DNA of 64,000 nucleotides, taken from contig WGME01000003.1 in the NCBI GenBank assembly GCA_016125225.1, positions 124,001 to 188,000 of the forward strand, read 5' to 3'. The stretch comes from a bacterium. GTDB taxonomy: Bacteria; Planctomycetota; Planctomycetia; Planctomycetales; Planctomycetaceae. The notes beneath the pieces were generated by a model. The model had not been told where the DNA came from and made no database searches. It saw nothing but the letters and a program-made list of their open reading frames with translations. This document shows, piece by piece, positions 43,736 to 52,281 of the stretch (the first letter of the stretch is position 1; the number at the start of each line of letters is the position of its first letter). A program made the position numbers and the translations under genes.

Positions 43736-43975
43736 ATGCCAACACTTTGTGAACTTTCCGTCGGTCAACAAGCCCGGGTTTTAGACTTGGTGGGTGAAGA
43801 CGCGATTGCCGTTCGTCTGATGGAAATGGGGCTCATCGAAGGGACCGATGTTTCATACCTTGGCGCGGCCCCGCTGGGTGATCCTTTGGAATTCGCCGTA
43901 CGCGGTTATCGACTTTCGTTGCGACGCAGCGAGGCGGACCGTGTGCAGGTAGAACTGCTGCCAGTGGCCCCCTGA
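43736..43975 (+). CDS. feoA: FeoA family protein, second copy, 79 aa
   Basis: Start MPTLCELSVGQQA at 43736, 43 bases after the first feoA. The core is ARVLDLVGEDAIAVRLMEMGLIEGTDVSYLGAAPLGDPLEFAVRGYRLSLRRSEADRV, with the RLMEMGLIEG motif and the DPLEFAVRGYRLSLR end that is standard for FeoA. This copy is closer to canonical FeoA than the first, which ends in an altered CILDINHQKLSFR. The two may have different roles in the Feo complex. feoB starts 45 bases on. Confidence 0.93.
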   Translation: MPTLCELSVGQQARVLDLVGEDAIAVRLMEMGLIEGTDVSYLGAAPLGDPLEFAVRGYRLSLRRSEADRVQVELLPVAP

Positions 43976-44020
43976 CCACGATTAATCACACGCCGAGACG
44001 CCCTCGAAAGATCCCGCCGA

Positions 44021-46177
44021 ATGTCGGTTGCCGCTCCCGTTCGAACACTGAAAGTTGCGTGCATTGGGAACCCGAATACGGGGAAGAGCACGTTGTTTTC
44101 GGCGCTCACGGGTATCCACACGCGGATCGGCAATTTCCCGGGAGTCACGGTCGAGAAGAAAATCGGGTGGTTCGAACAGTCTCGGCAACGCGTTCAACTG
44201 ATCGATTTGCCCGGCACTTACAGCCTGTCCCCACGCACACTTGATGAGATGGTTTCGGTGGATGTGTTGCTGGGCCAGCAGGCCGATGTCGGTGCGATCG
44301 ATGCGGTCCTGTGCATCACCGACGCTTCGAATCTGGAACGGCATCTGTATGTGGTCAGTCAGGTCCTTGACCTTGGCCTGCCAGTGGTGCTGGTTCTCAA
44401 TATGTGGGATGTGGCCAGTGAGCGCGGCGTGACCATTGATGTCGCGGCATTGGAACGGCGGCTGGGAATTCCCGTCATTCCTTGCGAGGCCCACCGCAAA
44501 CAGAATCTTGTTGCGATCAAAGAGGCGGTCATCAAATGTGTCGATCAACCGGTGAAGCAGCAACTGCCCCTCTTCCCGGAAGCATTTTATCAGGAAGCGC
44601 AGCAACTGCGGCAGGAGTTCGGTGGCGAGGTACGGCCTCGGTATCTCTTTGAACGTCTGTTGCTCGATCCGGGCGGCTTCATCGAGCACCAGTTCGAGAA
44701 AGAATCGGGTGCCTCGCTTGCAACTGCGGTCGCTGCCGCACGAGAGAGGTTAAAGCAGGCCGGCATTCGAGTCCCGAGTATCGAAGCCAAGTTGCGCTAC
44801 GCCTGGGCACGAGACACACTCGCGGGTGTGGTCACGGCTCCGACTACGAATGTGCAGACCGCATCGGATCGGATCGATCGCTGGTTGACGCATCGTTTCG
44901 TCGGGGTGGGGATTTTCTGTGTCATCATGTTTGCAGTCTTTCAGGCGATCTATACCGGTGCCACGCCGCTGATGGATCTGATCGAAAGCGTGCAGGGATG
45001 GCTCGGTGACCACATCGCGGTATGGGTTTCCCCCGGACCACTGCAGAGTTTGCTGGTGGATGGTGTGGTCGCCGGTGTGGGTGGCGTCGTGGTCTTCCTG
45101 CCGCAGATTGTCTTGCTGTTTCTATTCATCGCCTTGCTGGAAGACTGCGGCTATATGGCCCGTGCTGCCTTCCTGATGGACAAGCTGATGACAAAGGTCG
45201 GCCTGAGTGGCAAATCGTTCGTGCCATTGATGTCGTCCTTTGCTTGTGCCATTCCGGGAATCATGGCGACGCGTGTGATCGAGAATCGGCGTGATCGCAT
45301 GACGACGATTCTGGTCGCCCCTCTGATGAGTTGTTCGGCCCGGCTTCCAGTCTATGTGCTGATGATCGGGGCATTCATTCCGAGTGTGTTTCTCTGGGGA
45401 TGGTTGCCGTTGCAGGGAACGGTGCTGTTCTGCATGACGTTTTTTGGCGCGGTGGTCGCCATTCCGGTGGCCTGGCTGCTGAAGCAGACCTTGTTTCGGG
45501 GCGAAACGCCGCCGTTTGTCATGGAACTGCCGAGCTACAAATGGCCATCTCCCGGAATCGTATTTCATCGGGTCTATGATCGAGCCAAGTCATTCCTGCT
45601 GCGGGCGGGAACGCTCATCTTCGCGACCAATATTCTCATCTGGGCTCTCAGTTACTTTCCTGGCGACCATACACAGGAACTGGCCTTGCGGGAGGTCGTG
45701 GAGACCGCACCTACCGATGAAGCCGTGGCAGCACTCAATGCGGAATCCGAACGACTCCTCGCCGAGAGTTACCTGGGCCGATCTGGAAAACTGATCGAAC
45801 CGCTGGTTCGTCCCTTAGGCTGGGATTGGAAAATTGGTGTCGGGGTGATCGCCTCATTTCCCGCACGCGAGGTCATCGTCGCCACGCTGGGCACAATTTA
45901 CAGCCTGGGCAGCGATGTCGATGAAAACAGTGACGGGTTGAAGTCGGCGATGCAATCCGCGACATGGCCCGATGGCCAGCCGATCTACACGGTCCCGGTC
46001 GCGATTTCCATCATGGTCTTTTTTGCCCTGTGTGCCCAATGTGCGGCGACACTGATGGTGATTGCCCGGGAATCGAGCCATTGGGGTTGGGCGGTGTTCA
46101 CTTTCGTGTACATGACCGGCCTGGCCTATTTCGGAGCCTGGCTGACGGTGCAAGTGGGCACAGCACTCAGCGGTTGA
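44021..46177 (+). CDS. feoB: Ferrous iron transport protein B, 718 aa
   Basis: Membrane protein that imports Fe(II) using an N-terminal G domain. G1 is GNPNTGKSTLFSALTG, the switch region HTRIGNFPGVTVEKK, G3 DLPGTYSL and G4 LNMWDVA (a variant of NxxD with Asn-Met-Trp-Asp). A helical GDI-like segment follows to about residue 270. The membrane part contains both Gate-type repeats, including the first conserved Cys region (LMSSFACAIPGIMATRVIENRRDRMTTILVAPLMSCSARLPVYVLMIGAFIP). Length is normal. It ends the feo operon. Confidence 0.97.
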   Translation: MSVAAPVRTLKVACIGNPNTGKSTLFSALTGIHTRIGNFPGVTVEKKIGWFEQSRQRVQLIDLPGTYSLSPRTLDEMVSVDVLLGQQADVGAIDAVLCITDASNLERHLYVVSQVLDLGLPVVLVLNMWDVASERGVTIDVAALERRLGIPVIPCEAHRKQNLVAIKEAVIKCVDQPVKQQLPLFPEAFYQEAQQLRQEFGGEVRPRYLFERLLLDPGGFIEHQFEKESGASLATAVAAARERLKQAGIRVPSIEAKLRYAWARDTLAGVVTAPTTNVQTASDRIDRWLTHRFVGVGIFCVIMFAVFQAIYTGATPLMDLIESVQGWLGDHIAVWVSPGPLQSLLVDGVVAGVGGVVVFLPQIVLLFLFIALLEDCGYMARAAFLMDKLMTKVGLSGKSFVPLMSSFACAIPGIMATRVIENRRDRMTTILVAPLMSCSARLPVYVLMIGAFIPSVFLWGWLPLQGTVLFCMTFFGAVVAIPVAWLLKQTLFRGETPPFVMELPSYKWPSPGIVFHRVYDRAKSFLLRAGTLIFATNILIWALSYFPGDHTQELALREVVETAPTDEAVAALNAESERLLAESYLGRSGKLIEPLVRPLGWDWKIGVGVIASFPAREVIVATLGTIYSLGSDVDENSDGLKSAMQSATWPDGQPIYTVPVAISIMVFFALCAQCAATLMVIARESSHWGWAVFTFVYMTGLAYFGAWLTVQVGTALSG

Positions 46178-46313
46178 ACGTCACTGGGGTCTGCCACCGC
46201 GTCCGCACGGGTCCCGCAAAAATGGCCGGAGGTTGCAGCGACCGCGGGGGTTCTGTTCCAATCAACCCGGAAGAACGACGAAGCCGTCTTGTTCCAGACA
46301 CCTCGTGGACGGT

Positions 46314-46778
46314 ATGACCCTCGAAATCTCAGAACATCGTCGGATGCCTTGGAAGGAACAGCCCGGTTACCCCGTGGCTGCGGGTGGCCGCTGGTCTTTG
46401 ATGCTGTGCAGTCTGGCGTTGCTGGCAGGCTTTCTCCTAGCGGCAGCACTGGAACCCGATCCGCGAGGATACGGGACACATCAACGGCTGGGCTTGCCGG
46501 AATGCTCCTTCCAGATGCTGTTTAACCGGCCGTGTCCTGGGTGCGGAATGACCACTAGTTTTGCCCACTTTGTACGAGGTCATTGGAGGCAATCGTTCGC
46601 GGCGAATCCGGCGGGGTGGCTGCTGGCCATCACCTGTGCGGGGATCATTCCCTGGTGCTGGTGGAGTGCTTATCGCGGCTGCCTGTGGCTGGTGAGCGAT
46701 CCTTGGAAAACATCGGCCCTGCTGATGGGAACCTGGGGGACCGTGACGTTGACCTGCTGGCTGTGGCGCTTCTGGTGA
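46314..46778 (+). CDS. DUF2752 domain membrane protein, 154 aa
   Basis: ATG at 46314 chosen; another in-frame ATG lies ten codons later. Two to three hydrophobic segments are present. The DUF2752 signature is LPECSFQMLFNRPCPGCGMTTSFAHFVRGHWRQSFAANPAGWLL, with the CPGCGMTTS motif and the conserved Asn-Pro. The family is common in planctomycetes and Bacteroidetes, and its function is unknown. It lies 137 bases after feoB on the same strand, and the Cys-rich motif could bind a metal, so a link to iron is possible but unproven. Confidence 0.88.
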   Translation: MTLEISEHRRMPWKEQPGYPVAAGGRWSLMLCSLALLAGFLLAAALEPDPRGYGTHQRLGLPECSFQMLFNRPCPGCGMTTSFAHFVRGHWRQSFAANPAGWLLAITCAGIIPWCWWSAYRGCLWLVSDPWKTSALLMGTWGTVTLTCWLWRFW

Positions 46779-46844
46779 TCGTCCCGCTCGACTGAGCTGC
46801 AGACACTCACGGCAGGATGCCGTGGGCAGATAAGGGCAAGTGAC

Positions 46845-47513
46845 ATGCCATATTTCCACCGAGGCCGTCCGGCCGCCGCGACAGCATTACTATCGCTGGT
46901 TGTGGCCATCTCCGGCTGTTCTCTGGGCGTCATGGCCGGCAAGATGCTGACGGGCGAACCTTTGCAGCCCGCGCAGTTCAAAGCCATGACCGGCGTCGAT
47001 CTGACCAAGGGCAAACACAAAATCGTCATCGTCTGCTCGACACCGACTTCGGTCGACGAAAGCTTGTCGAGTCTGAATCTCGACTTGATTGACGGCATCA
47101 CCCGTCGGATGAAAGTCAATCAAGTCGATGTGGTTAATCCCGACAAGGTCGCTCGATGGATCGATGACAACGGCGGCGTGATCACTGATCCGTCGGAAAT
47201 GGCCAATGCCTTTGATGCCGACTATGTCGCCTGGATCGATCTCTATTCCTTTAGCTTGCGGGAAGAAAACAGCCCCAAGTTATTGCGTGGGCGTACCACG
47301 GGTTACATTCGCGTCTATCAGGTGCAGGAAGTCGGCGACTCTAAAACGGTTCTCACGGCCTTCAATACCGAATTCACCTCGACCTTTCCCCATCATAAAC
47401 CCATCTCGGAGCTCAGCCGTTCACAACTGACGTTCCAGAAGGAATTCATTGACCAGATCTGTGACGAATTGGCTGAGAAGTTTTACGACCACCGGCCAGG
47501 CGTGCAGTTCTGA
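46845..47513 (+). CDS. Hypothetical lipoprotein, first of a tandem paralogous pair, 222 aa
   Basis: The signal ends in the lipobox ISGC at about residue 26. The mature part has KGKHKIVIVCSTPTS, a conserved core VNPDKVARWIDDNGGVITDPSEMANAFDADYVAWIDLYSFSLREENSPKLLRGRTTGYIRVYQV, and a C-terminal KEFIDQICDELAEKFYDH. This is an alternating alpha/beta pattern recalling periplasmic stability or curli-associated lipoproteins, without a definite match. The next gene shares the same core. The product is probably membrane-anchored. Function unknown. Confidence 0.7.
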   Translation: MPYFHRGRPAAATALLSLVVAISGCSLGVMAGKMLTGEPLQPAQFKAMTGVDLTKGKHKIVIVCSTPTSVDESLSSLNLDLIDGITRRMKVNQVDVVNPDKVARWIDDNGGVITDPSEMANAFDADYVAWIDLYSFSLREENSPKLLRGRTTGYIRVYQVQEVGDSKTVLTAFNTEFTSTFPHHKPISELSRSQLTFQKEFIDQICDELAEKFYDHRPGVQF

Positions 47514-47594
47514 TCATTGCCATTTCCGTCGATAGCCTGCGGCGAGGTAGCACTTTGCCGGTTTGCGGTTCCACAGCCTCAGGGAATTTGAGAG

Positions 47595-48293
47595 ATGTCC
47601 TGTCACCGTTTTTCAGCGACTCGACGATCGCCCGTGTGGCAACCCTTGCTCGCGATGTGCCTGGCGATGGCGGTATGTCTGCCATTGTCTGGTTGCAGCT
47701 ACCTTCTGTTTCTGGGGTATCTGATCGGGGGGCCGCCGTCGATTGAGCCCGACTTCGACGCCGAAACCAGAGAGTGCATGACCGACAAAGATGTTACTGT
47801 AGCGGTCATCTGTTATGCACCGGATCAGGTGAAATACAGTTTTGAGGACATTGACTACGAAGTCGCCAAGTATCTCACCTTCCGCCTGCATGAGCATAAA
47901 ATCAAAGTGGTGAACCCGGACAGCGTACGGGCCTGGGTTGAAACGCACAAAGACTGGGATCGGCCAGAAGAGATCGGCGAAGCGTTCGAAACCACCTATG
48001 TGATCTACATCGATCTCAACGAGTTCTCGTTGTATGAAGATGGCAGCGCCAACCTGTACCGCGGGCGAGCTGAAGCCATCTGCAGCGTTTGGAAGATGGA
48101 AGAAGACGGAACATCGGCCGAGAAGATTTTCAGCAAAGAGAAGATCTCCAAATTCCCCACGCATCAACCGATGTCGGCCTCGGAAGAGACCTACAGCAAC
48201 TTCAAGGCCCGCTATCTGTCGCGGTTGAGCGAAGAGATTGGACGCCTCTTCTACGAGTACTATCTGGTCGATGACATCGACTACGGCGGCTGA
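47595..48293 (+). CDS. Hypothetical lipoprotein, second of a tandem paralogous pair, 232 aa
   Basis: The leader MCLAMAVCLPLSGC ends in the lipobox LSGC (about residue 34). The core DKDVTVAVICYAPDQVKYSFEDIDYEVAKYL ... VNPDSVRAWVETHKDWDRPEEIGEAFETTYVIYIDLNEFSLYEDGSANLYRGRAEAICSVWKM aligns along its length with the previous protein (VNPD-x-V-x-x-W, YVxxIDLxxFSL, LxRGR, FPxHxPxS). The two genes arose by duplication but are now quite different, and lie 81 bases apart. They probably function together. No known family. Confidence 0.7.
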   Translation: MSCHRFSATRRSPVWQPLLAMCLAMAVCLPLSGCSYLLFLGYLIGGPPSIEPDFDAETRECMTDKDVTVAVICYAPDQVKYSFEDIDYEVAKYLTFRLHEHKIKVVNPDSVRAWVETHKDWDRPEEIGEAFETTYVIYIDLNEFSLYEDGSANLYRGRAEAICSVWKMEEDGTSAEKIFSKEKISKFPTHQPMSASEETYSNFKARYLSRLSEEIGRLFYEYYLVDDIDYGG

Positions 48294-48312
48294 GGAAGAC
48301 CGTGGCCGATCG

Positions 48313-49623
48313 TTACAACAGATGGCGTGCTTTGATATCCAGATACCGGCTGATCAACCGGCTCGATAGCTGGTCAGGCAGGCAATCGATCGCCAGCAGC
48401 CCTGACTTCTGTACCGCCAGTAACTGTTCATGCTGAGCAGTCACCATCTCGGCGGCGGTGGCGACCTGAAAGGCTTCCAGATCGGTTTCCGGAACTGTGT
48501 TCATACGGTCATGCAGCGGAACATTCTGCAGCAACGCCGTCAGGACCAGGTGCGGTGTCCGCAGACGACGCATCGCATCGGTGATCGATCGCAGATGCAG
48601 TTCGTCGATGCCATGGGTCAGCAGCACCACCAGACTTCGCTTGCGATAGCGGTACCGGAGTTGGTTGACGAGTAAGTCATAGTCCGTGGCGACATAGGCG
48701 GGCTGCAGGTCGTAAATCTGGCCGATCATCCGTTCCACGCCACCCCTCCCGCGAACCGGTGTGATCCACCGCCGAATCGTTTGATCGCCCGCTATCAGCC
48801 CCACCGTGTCCCCCTGACGCAGGGCCACATAAGCCAGCAGCATGGCGGCATTCATGGCCCGGTCAAAATGAGTGACCCCGGCGAACTCGTTGCACATCGA
48901 CCGGCCGGTATCGAGAACTAACAGCAGGTTCTGATTGCGTTCCACGACATACTCGCGGCTGATCAGATCCTGATGCCGGGCCGTCGCTTTCCAGTCAATG
49001 TTGCGGTACTCGTCTTCGCGACGATACTCCCGCAGCCGATCAAAATCGGAACCTCGACCACGCAGCCGTGAAAGTCGGACGCCGGCTTCCGCTAACCGAT
49101 TCTGACGGGCCAGCAGTTCCACTTGCCGTACCGATTGAATGTCCGGGTAGATTTTCACCGGCTGTGGTTGCGGGCGGTCCGCCTGCAAAGTCCAGAAGCC
49201 CCAGCGGCTGCGCAGACGGAGAAAGAGTGTGCCAAATTGATCAGCCCCCCGCTGATGCGGCTCCAGAAAGTAAGTCGCAGCGACGCGTTGTTGCGGAGGC
49301 AGTTCGACGGTGAAGGGCAGGTCTTCCCAACGGCTGGGTTGCGGAGGTTCGTCGTGCACGGTCACCACGATGGGGGACGACGTGCGATTGCGTAGCAGCA
49401 CGACAATCGGGTTTCTGGCCCCCACGCTGAGGACGGCTCGGGCATCTCGAAAGACTTCCACGTCTCGCAAGCGAGGCGTCAGAAGCAAGTCGATCAATGC
49501 CGTCGCCGCAACAGAAAACGTCAACGCCAATCCTAAACTGGCGGCGGCGGGAAACCATGGAGAGACGCAGAACGGCAATCCGGCTGCCAATGTCCAAACA
49601 ATGAGTCGCCAGCGCGGCATCAT
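48313..49623 (-). CDS. DUF58 domain protein, 436 aa
   Basis: Two N-terminal hydrophobic segments (IVWTLAAGLPFCVSPWFPAAASLGLALTFSVAATALIDLLL) anchor the protein. A beta-rich domain follows, then the DUF58 hallmark LRGRGSDFDRLREYRREDEYRNIDWKATARHQDLISREYVVERNQNLLLVLDTGRSM. The DTGRSM is the MIDAS-like start of a von Willebrand A-type fold. ATG overlaps the moxR stop in ATGA. MoxR/DUF58 pairs occur across bacteria; the AAA ATPase is thought to act as a chaperone on the VWA-type partner, in envelope or metal-insertion processes. Confidence 0.92.
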   Translation of the reverse strand: MMPRWRLIVWTLAAGLPFCVSPWFPAAASLGLALTFSVAATALIDLLLTPRLRDVEVFRDARAVLSVGARNPIVVLLRNRTSSPIVVTVHDEPPQPSRWEDLPFTVELPPQQRVAATYFLEPHQRGADQFGTLFLRLRSRWGFWTLQADRPQPQPVKIYPDIQSVRQVELLARQNRLAEAGVRLSRLRGRGSDFDRLREYRREDEYRNIDWKATARHQDLISREYVVERNQNLLLVLDTGRSMCNEFAGVTHFDRAMNAAMLLAYVALRQGDTVGLIAGDQTIRRWITPVRGRGGVERMIGQIYDLQPAYVATDYDLLVNQLRYRYRKRSLVVLLTHGIDELHLRSITDAMRRLRTPHLVLTALLQNVPLHDRMNTVPETDLEAFQVATAAEMVTAQHEQLLAVQKSGLLAIDCLPDQLSSRLISRYLDIKARHLL

Positions 49624-50579
49624 GGCTGGGGTGCCTCGACGGCGTCGAGAACATCCAGGATCACACGATCAACCGTGATGCCTTCAATTTCGGCTTCCGG
49701 ATTCAATCGTAGACGGTGTCGCAACACCCAAGGGGCCAACTGCTTCACATCATCGGGCGTAACGAAGTTCCGACCACGACAGGCCGCCAAAGCCCGGGCC
49801 GCGAGTAATATACTCACGCTGGCACGCGGACTGGCTCCGATTTCCACGGCACCCCAACTGCGGGTCTTCCCCACAATCGCGGTGATGTAAGCCACGATGG
49901 CCGGTTCCACAATGACACTCACGACGGTCCGCTGAATGTTAACGATATCTTCGGACGACAACACCGGGTGCAACTCATACGTCTCCAGCCGACGATGGTC
50001 GTGCCCCTTAATGTAGTTTTCGAGGATCAGGGCTTCCTGTTCGGCGGAAGGGTAATCGACCAGCAACTTAAACATAAAGCGGTCGAGCTGCGCTTCCGGC
50101 AGCGGGTAGGTGCCTTCCTGTTCCAGGGGATTCTGCGTGGCGATGGTGATAAACGGAGGCGTGAGGGGGTAGACAATTCCATCCACCGTCACCTGGCGTT
50201 CCTGCATGGCTTCCAGCAGTGCCGATTGGGTCTTCGCCGGTGCCCGGTTGATTTCATCCGCGAGCAGTAACGATGTGAACAACGGCCCCGGATTGAACGT
50301 GAATTTGCGTTCCTGCAGGTCGAACACCGAGTGGCCGGTGATATCGGAAGGCATCAAGTCGGGTGTGAATTGAATACGGCGAAATGGGCACCCGACGATG
50401 CGGCTGAGCGTATTAACCAGCAGCGTTTTGCCCAGCCCCGGTGCCCCCTCGATCAGTACGTGGCCTTCACAAAAGAGAGCTACAAGGGTCGCTTCGACTA
50501 ACTCGTCCTGTCCGATCAGAACCCGCCCAATTTCCGTGGTGGCCCGTTCAAAGTTTGCCTGAATCTGCGAAAATTCCAT
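49620..50579 (-). CDS. MoxR-family AAA ATPase, 319 aa
   Basis: Start MEFSQIQANFERATTEIGRVLIGQDELVEATLVALF at 50579, the usual family N-terminus; the open frame extends to 50924 but that part is not conserved-looking. Walker A is EGAPGLGKTLLVNTLS, Walker B with DEIN is LLADEINRAPAKTQSALLEAMQERQVT, sensor 1 is FITIATQNPLEQEGTYPLPEAQLDRFMFKL, and the C-terminal lid contains GASPRASVSILLAARALAACRGRNFVTPDDV. Translationally coupled to the DUF58 gene. Confidence 0.95.
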   Translation of the reverse strand: MEFSQIQANFERATTEIGRVLIGQDELVEATLVALFCEGHVLIEGAPGLGKTLLVNTLSRIVGCPFRRIQFTPDLMPSDITGHSVFDLQERKFTFNPGPLFTSLLLADEINRAPAKTQSALLEAMQERQVTVDGIVYPLTPPFITIATQNPLEQEGTYPLPEAQLDRFMFKLLVDYPSAEQEALILENYIKGHDHRRLETYELHPVLSSEDIVNIQRTVVSVIVEPAIVAYITAIVGKTRSWGAVEIGASPRASVSILLAARALAACRGRNFVTPDDVKQLAPWVLRHRLRLNPEAEIEGITVDRVILDVLDAVEAPQP

Positions 50580-51036
50580 CGGTGGGAGTACTTTCCTTGT
50601 CTCCGTCCGGCTCTTCCCGACGGAGTGGCATGACACATCGATCAGCAGGACCGAGCCCTTGGGCCAGCAACGGTCACGGGACATCGTTCCAGAAATCGTA
50701 ACGGACCTCTGTACCCACAGCCAGTGCGGGAGATTTTCCCTGATCTGGTCCCACATTCTGACAATTTGCTCAGAACGATTTCGACTCATGCTCTGCAACC
50801 GCTCGCTCTCCGGGACAGTTGTTTTGCCCCACTTTTTGAGGGGATTCAGATGCTGTCTGATGAACACTTGGAGATCATTCCCGTAGCACGCTAGAATCTG
50901 CCTCGCTGACACGTTCCATAACACCGACGATCAAAGTCCGATGGTTGGCCCGCCGACTTTACTTTGCGAACTTGCCGTGAAGTTTGGTTGTCCATGTGGG
51001 GCCTTTCATCCAACAAGTAGGAATGAGACCACCTAA
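50580..51036. other. Intergenic region between moxR and tRNA-Arg, about 460 bp
   Basis: Lies upstream of both moxR (minus) and the tRNA (plus), so both promoters should be here. The moxR frame stays open to 50924 without family similarity. No palindrome or clear promoter recognised. Confidence 0.45.
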
Positions 51037-51110
51037 GCGCCCGTAGCTCAGCTGGATAGAGCAGCGGATTTCTAATCCGCCGGTCGGGGGTTCGAATCCC
51101 TCCGGGCGTA
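51037..51110 (+). tRNA. tRNA-Arg (anticodon TCT)
   Basis: Cloverleaf of 74 bases. The acceptor strands GCGCCCG and CGGGCGT pair with a terminal G-U, and A73 is the discriminator. D arm is GCTCAGCTGGATAGAGC, anticodon stem GCGGA/TCCGC with loop TTTCTAA (anticodon TCT, reads AGA), T arm GGGGGTTCGAATCCCTC. The CCA end is not encoded. It stands alone. Confidence 0.96.
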
Positions 51111-51477
51111 GTTTCTTTGGGCGCCTCTGCCCGGTTTGGCGGGACTCGTTATGCGCCAGGATCTGCGATGATGCGTGCAGCACCGTGTGACTGGAATGCT
51201 GTGATCTCTGAGGGAATTCCTTCATTCCGAGCCGACTCACATGCGCGGCAATAGGCCGCCGCCGTCTTCGATTTGATGATGGACGCGAGGTTCTAACCTC
51301 GAACGAAGGTCAAATCGCTCGTGGGCCGAGATCATCATGTTTTCTTTGGGCAATTGGCGGAAGCTCGCCACAAGCAGAGGACAGTCGTATCCGAATTACA
51401 GTTCTGCCATCAGTGAAGATTCTGTTCACACAGGTCAATGTGACACCGTGCTCTACACATTCTGTCAGTGAGCAAAC
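51111..51477. other. Region between tRNA-Arg and the response regulator, about 370 bp
   Basis: No gene recognised. It contains a two-tier stem: CGATTTGA (51269-51276) pairs with TCAAATCG (51310-51317), enclosing an inner hairpin CGAGGT-TCTA-ACCTCG (51286-51301). It may be a terminator or part of a leader; there is no T-tract. Confidence 0.45.
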
Positions 51478-52281
51478 ATGTATTCAGAACCGCAGACTCA
51501 TGAAGTTCACAGTGCCATCATACGGAATGTCTCAGCGGGAGAATTCGGTTATCAGGTCAACGACCGACAACCGCTCTCAACAGAGAAGACACATCATCCG
51601 TCGACTGCGACCCTGCTGATTGCATCGTCTCAACGCCTGTTTGCCGAGGCTTTCGCCGCGGCGCTACAGGGGCATGATCAAATCACGGTGGTGAATTGTT
51701 GCCAGACTCAGGAAGCGGCCCTGTATTTGTGTGCCGAAAACTCGCCACAATTGCTGCTCATGGATGTGGCCATGATTTCAACAACGGTCACTAATTTTCT
51801 CCATTTTGTGGCACAATTGCCTACGGCTGTGCGTGTGGTACTGCTGGCTGACAACGATTCTGATGTATTGCTGGAGCAGGCGCTACAGGCTCATGTGTCT
51901 GGCTATCTGCTGAAGTCGGAATCGTTAGAGTCGTGCCTTCGAGAACTGCTGAATGTCGCATCTGGCGAGCAGGTGGTTTCCAAGTCACTCCTTCCGCTTC
52001 TGCGAAAAGATAGTCGTGGTCACTGGCAACTGGCACAGCCCTCGGCGGTCATGGAACTCAGTGATCGTCAAATCGAGATTGTGCGGCTGATTGCCTTGGG
52101 GCACAGTGTTAAAGAGATTTCGCAAATCCTTAGGATGACGATCAAATCGGTGGATAGCCACAAATACCGCATCATGCGGCAATTGAAAATTCATGATCGC
52201 GTTCAGTTGGCGAATTATGCCAGTAAGCACGGCATTCAACTGCGTAGCGGAGCCGCATCGGTCAGCGCGGGCCATCACTAA
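51478..52281 (+). CDS. NarL/LuxR-type response regulator with degenerate receiver domain, 267 aa
   Basis: Residues about 45-165 form a receiver-like fold: TLLIASSQRLFAEAFAAAL, LLLMDVAMIS, RVVLLADNDSD, HVSGYLLKSES. The Asp (in LLMD) and Lys are kept, but the acidic pair that normally binds magnesium at the first strand is Ala-Ser, and the switch Thr is Ala. The C-terminal LuxR helix-turn-helix is complete (ELSDRQIEIVRLIALGHSVKEISQILRMTIKSVDSHKYRIMRQLKIHDR). The regulator may therefore work without phosphorylation. An unusual 45-residue extension precedes the receiver. Convergent with, and overlapping by 4 bases, the FixJ-like gene. Confidence 0.88.
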   Translation: MYSEPQTHEVHSAIIRNVSAGEFGYQVNDRQPLSTEKTHHPSTATLLIASSQRLFAEAFAAALQGHDQITVVNCCQTQEAALYLCAENSPQLLLMDVAMISTTVTNFLHFVAQLPTAVRVVLLADNDSDVLLEQALQAHVSGYLLKSESLESCLRELLNVASGEQVVSKSLLPLLRKDSRGHWQLAQPSAVMELSDRQIEIVRLIALGHSVKEISQILRMTIKSVDSHKYRIMRQLKIHDRVQLANYASKHGIQLRSGAASVSAGHH

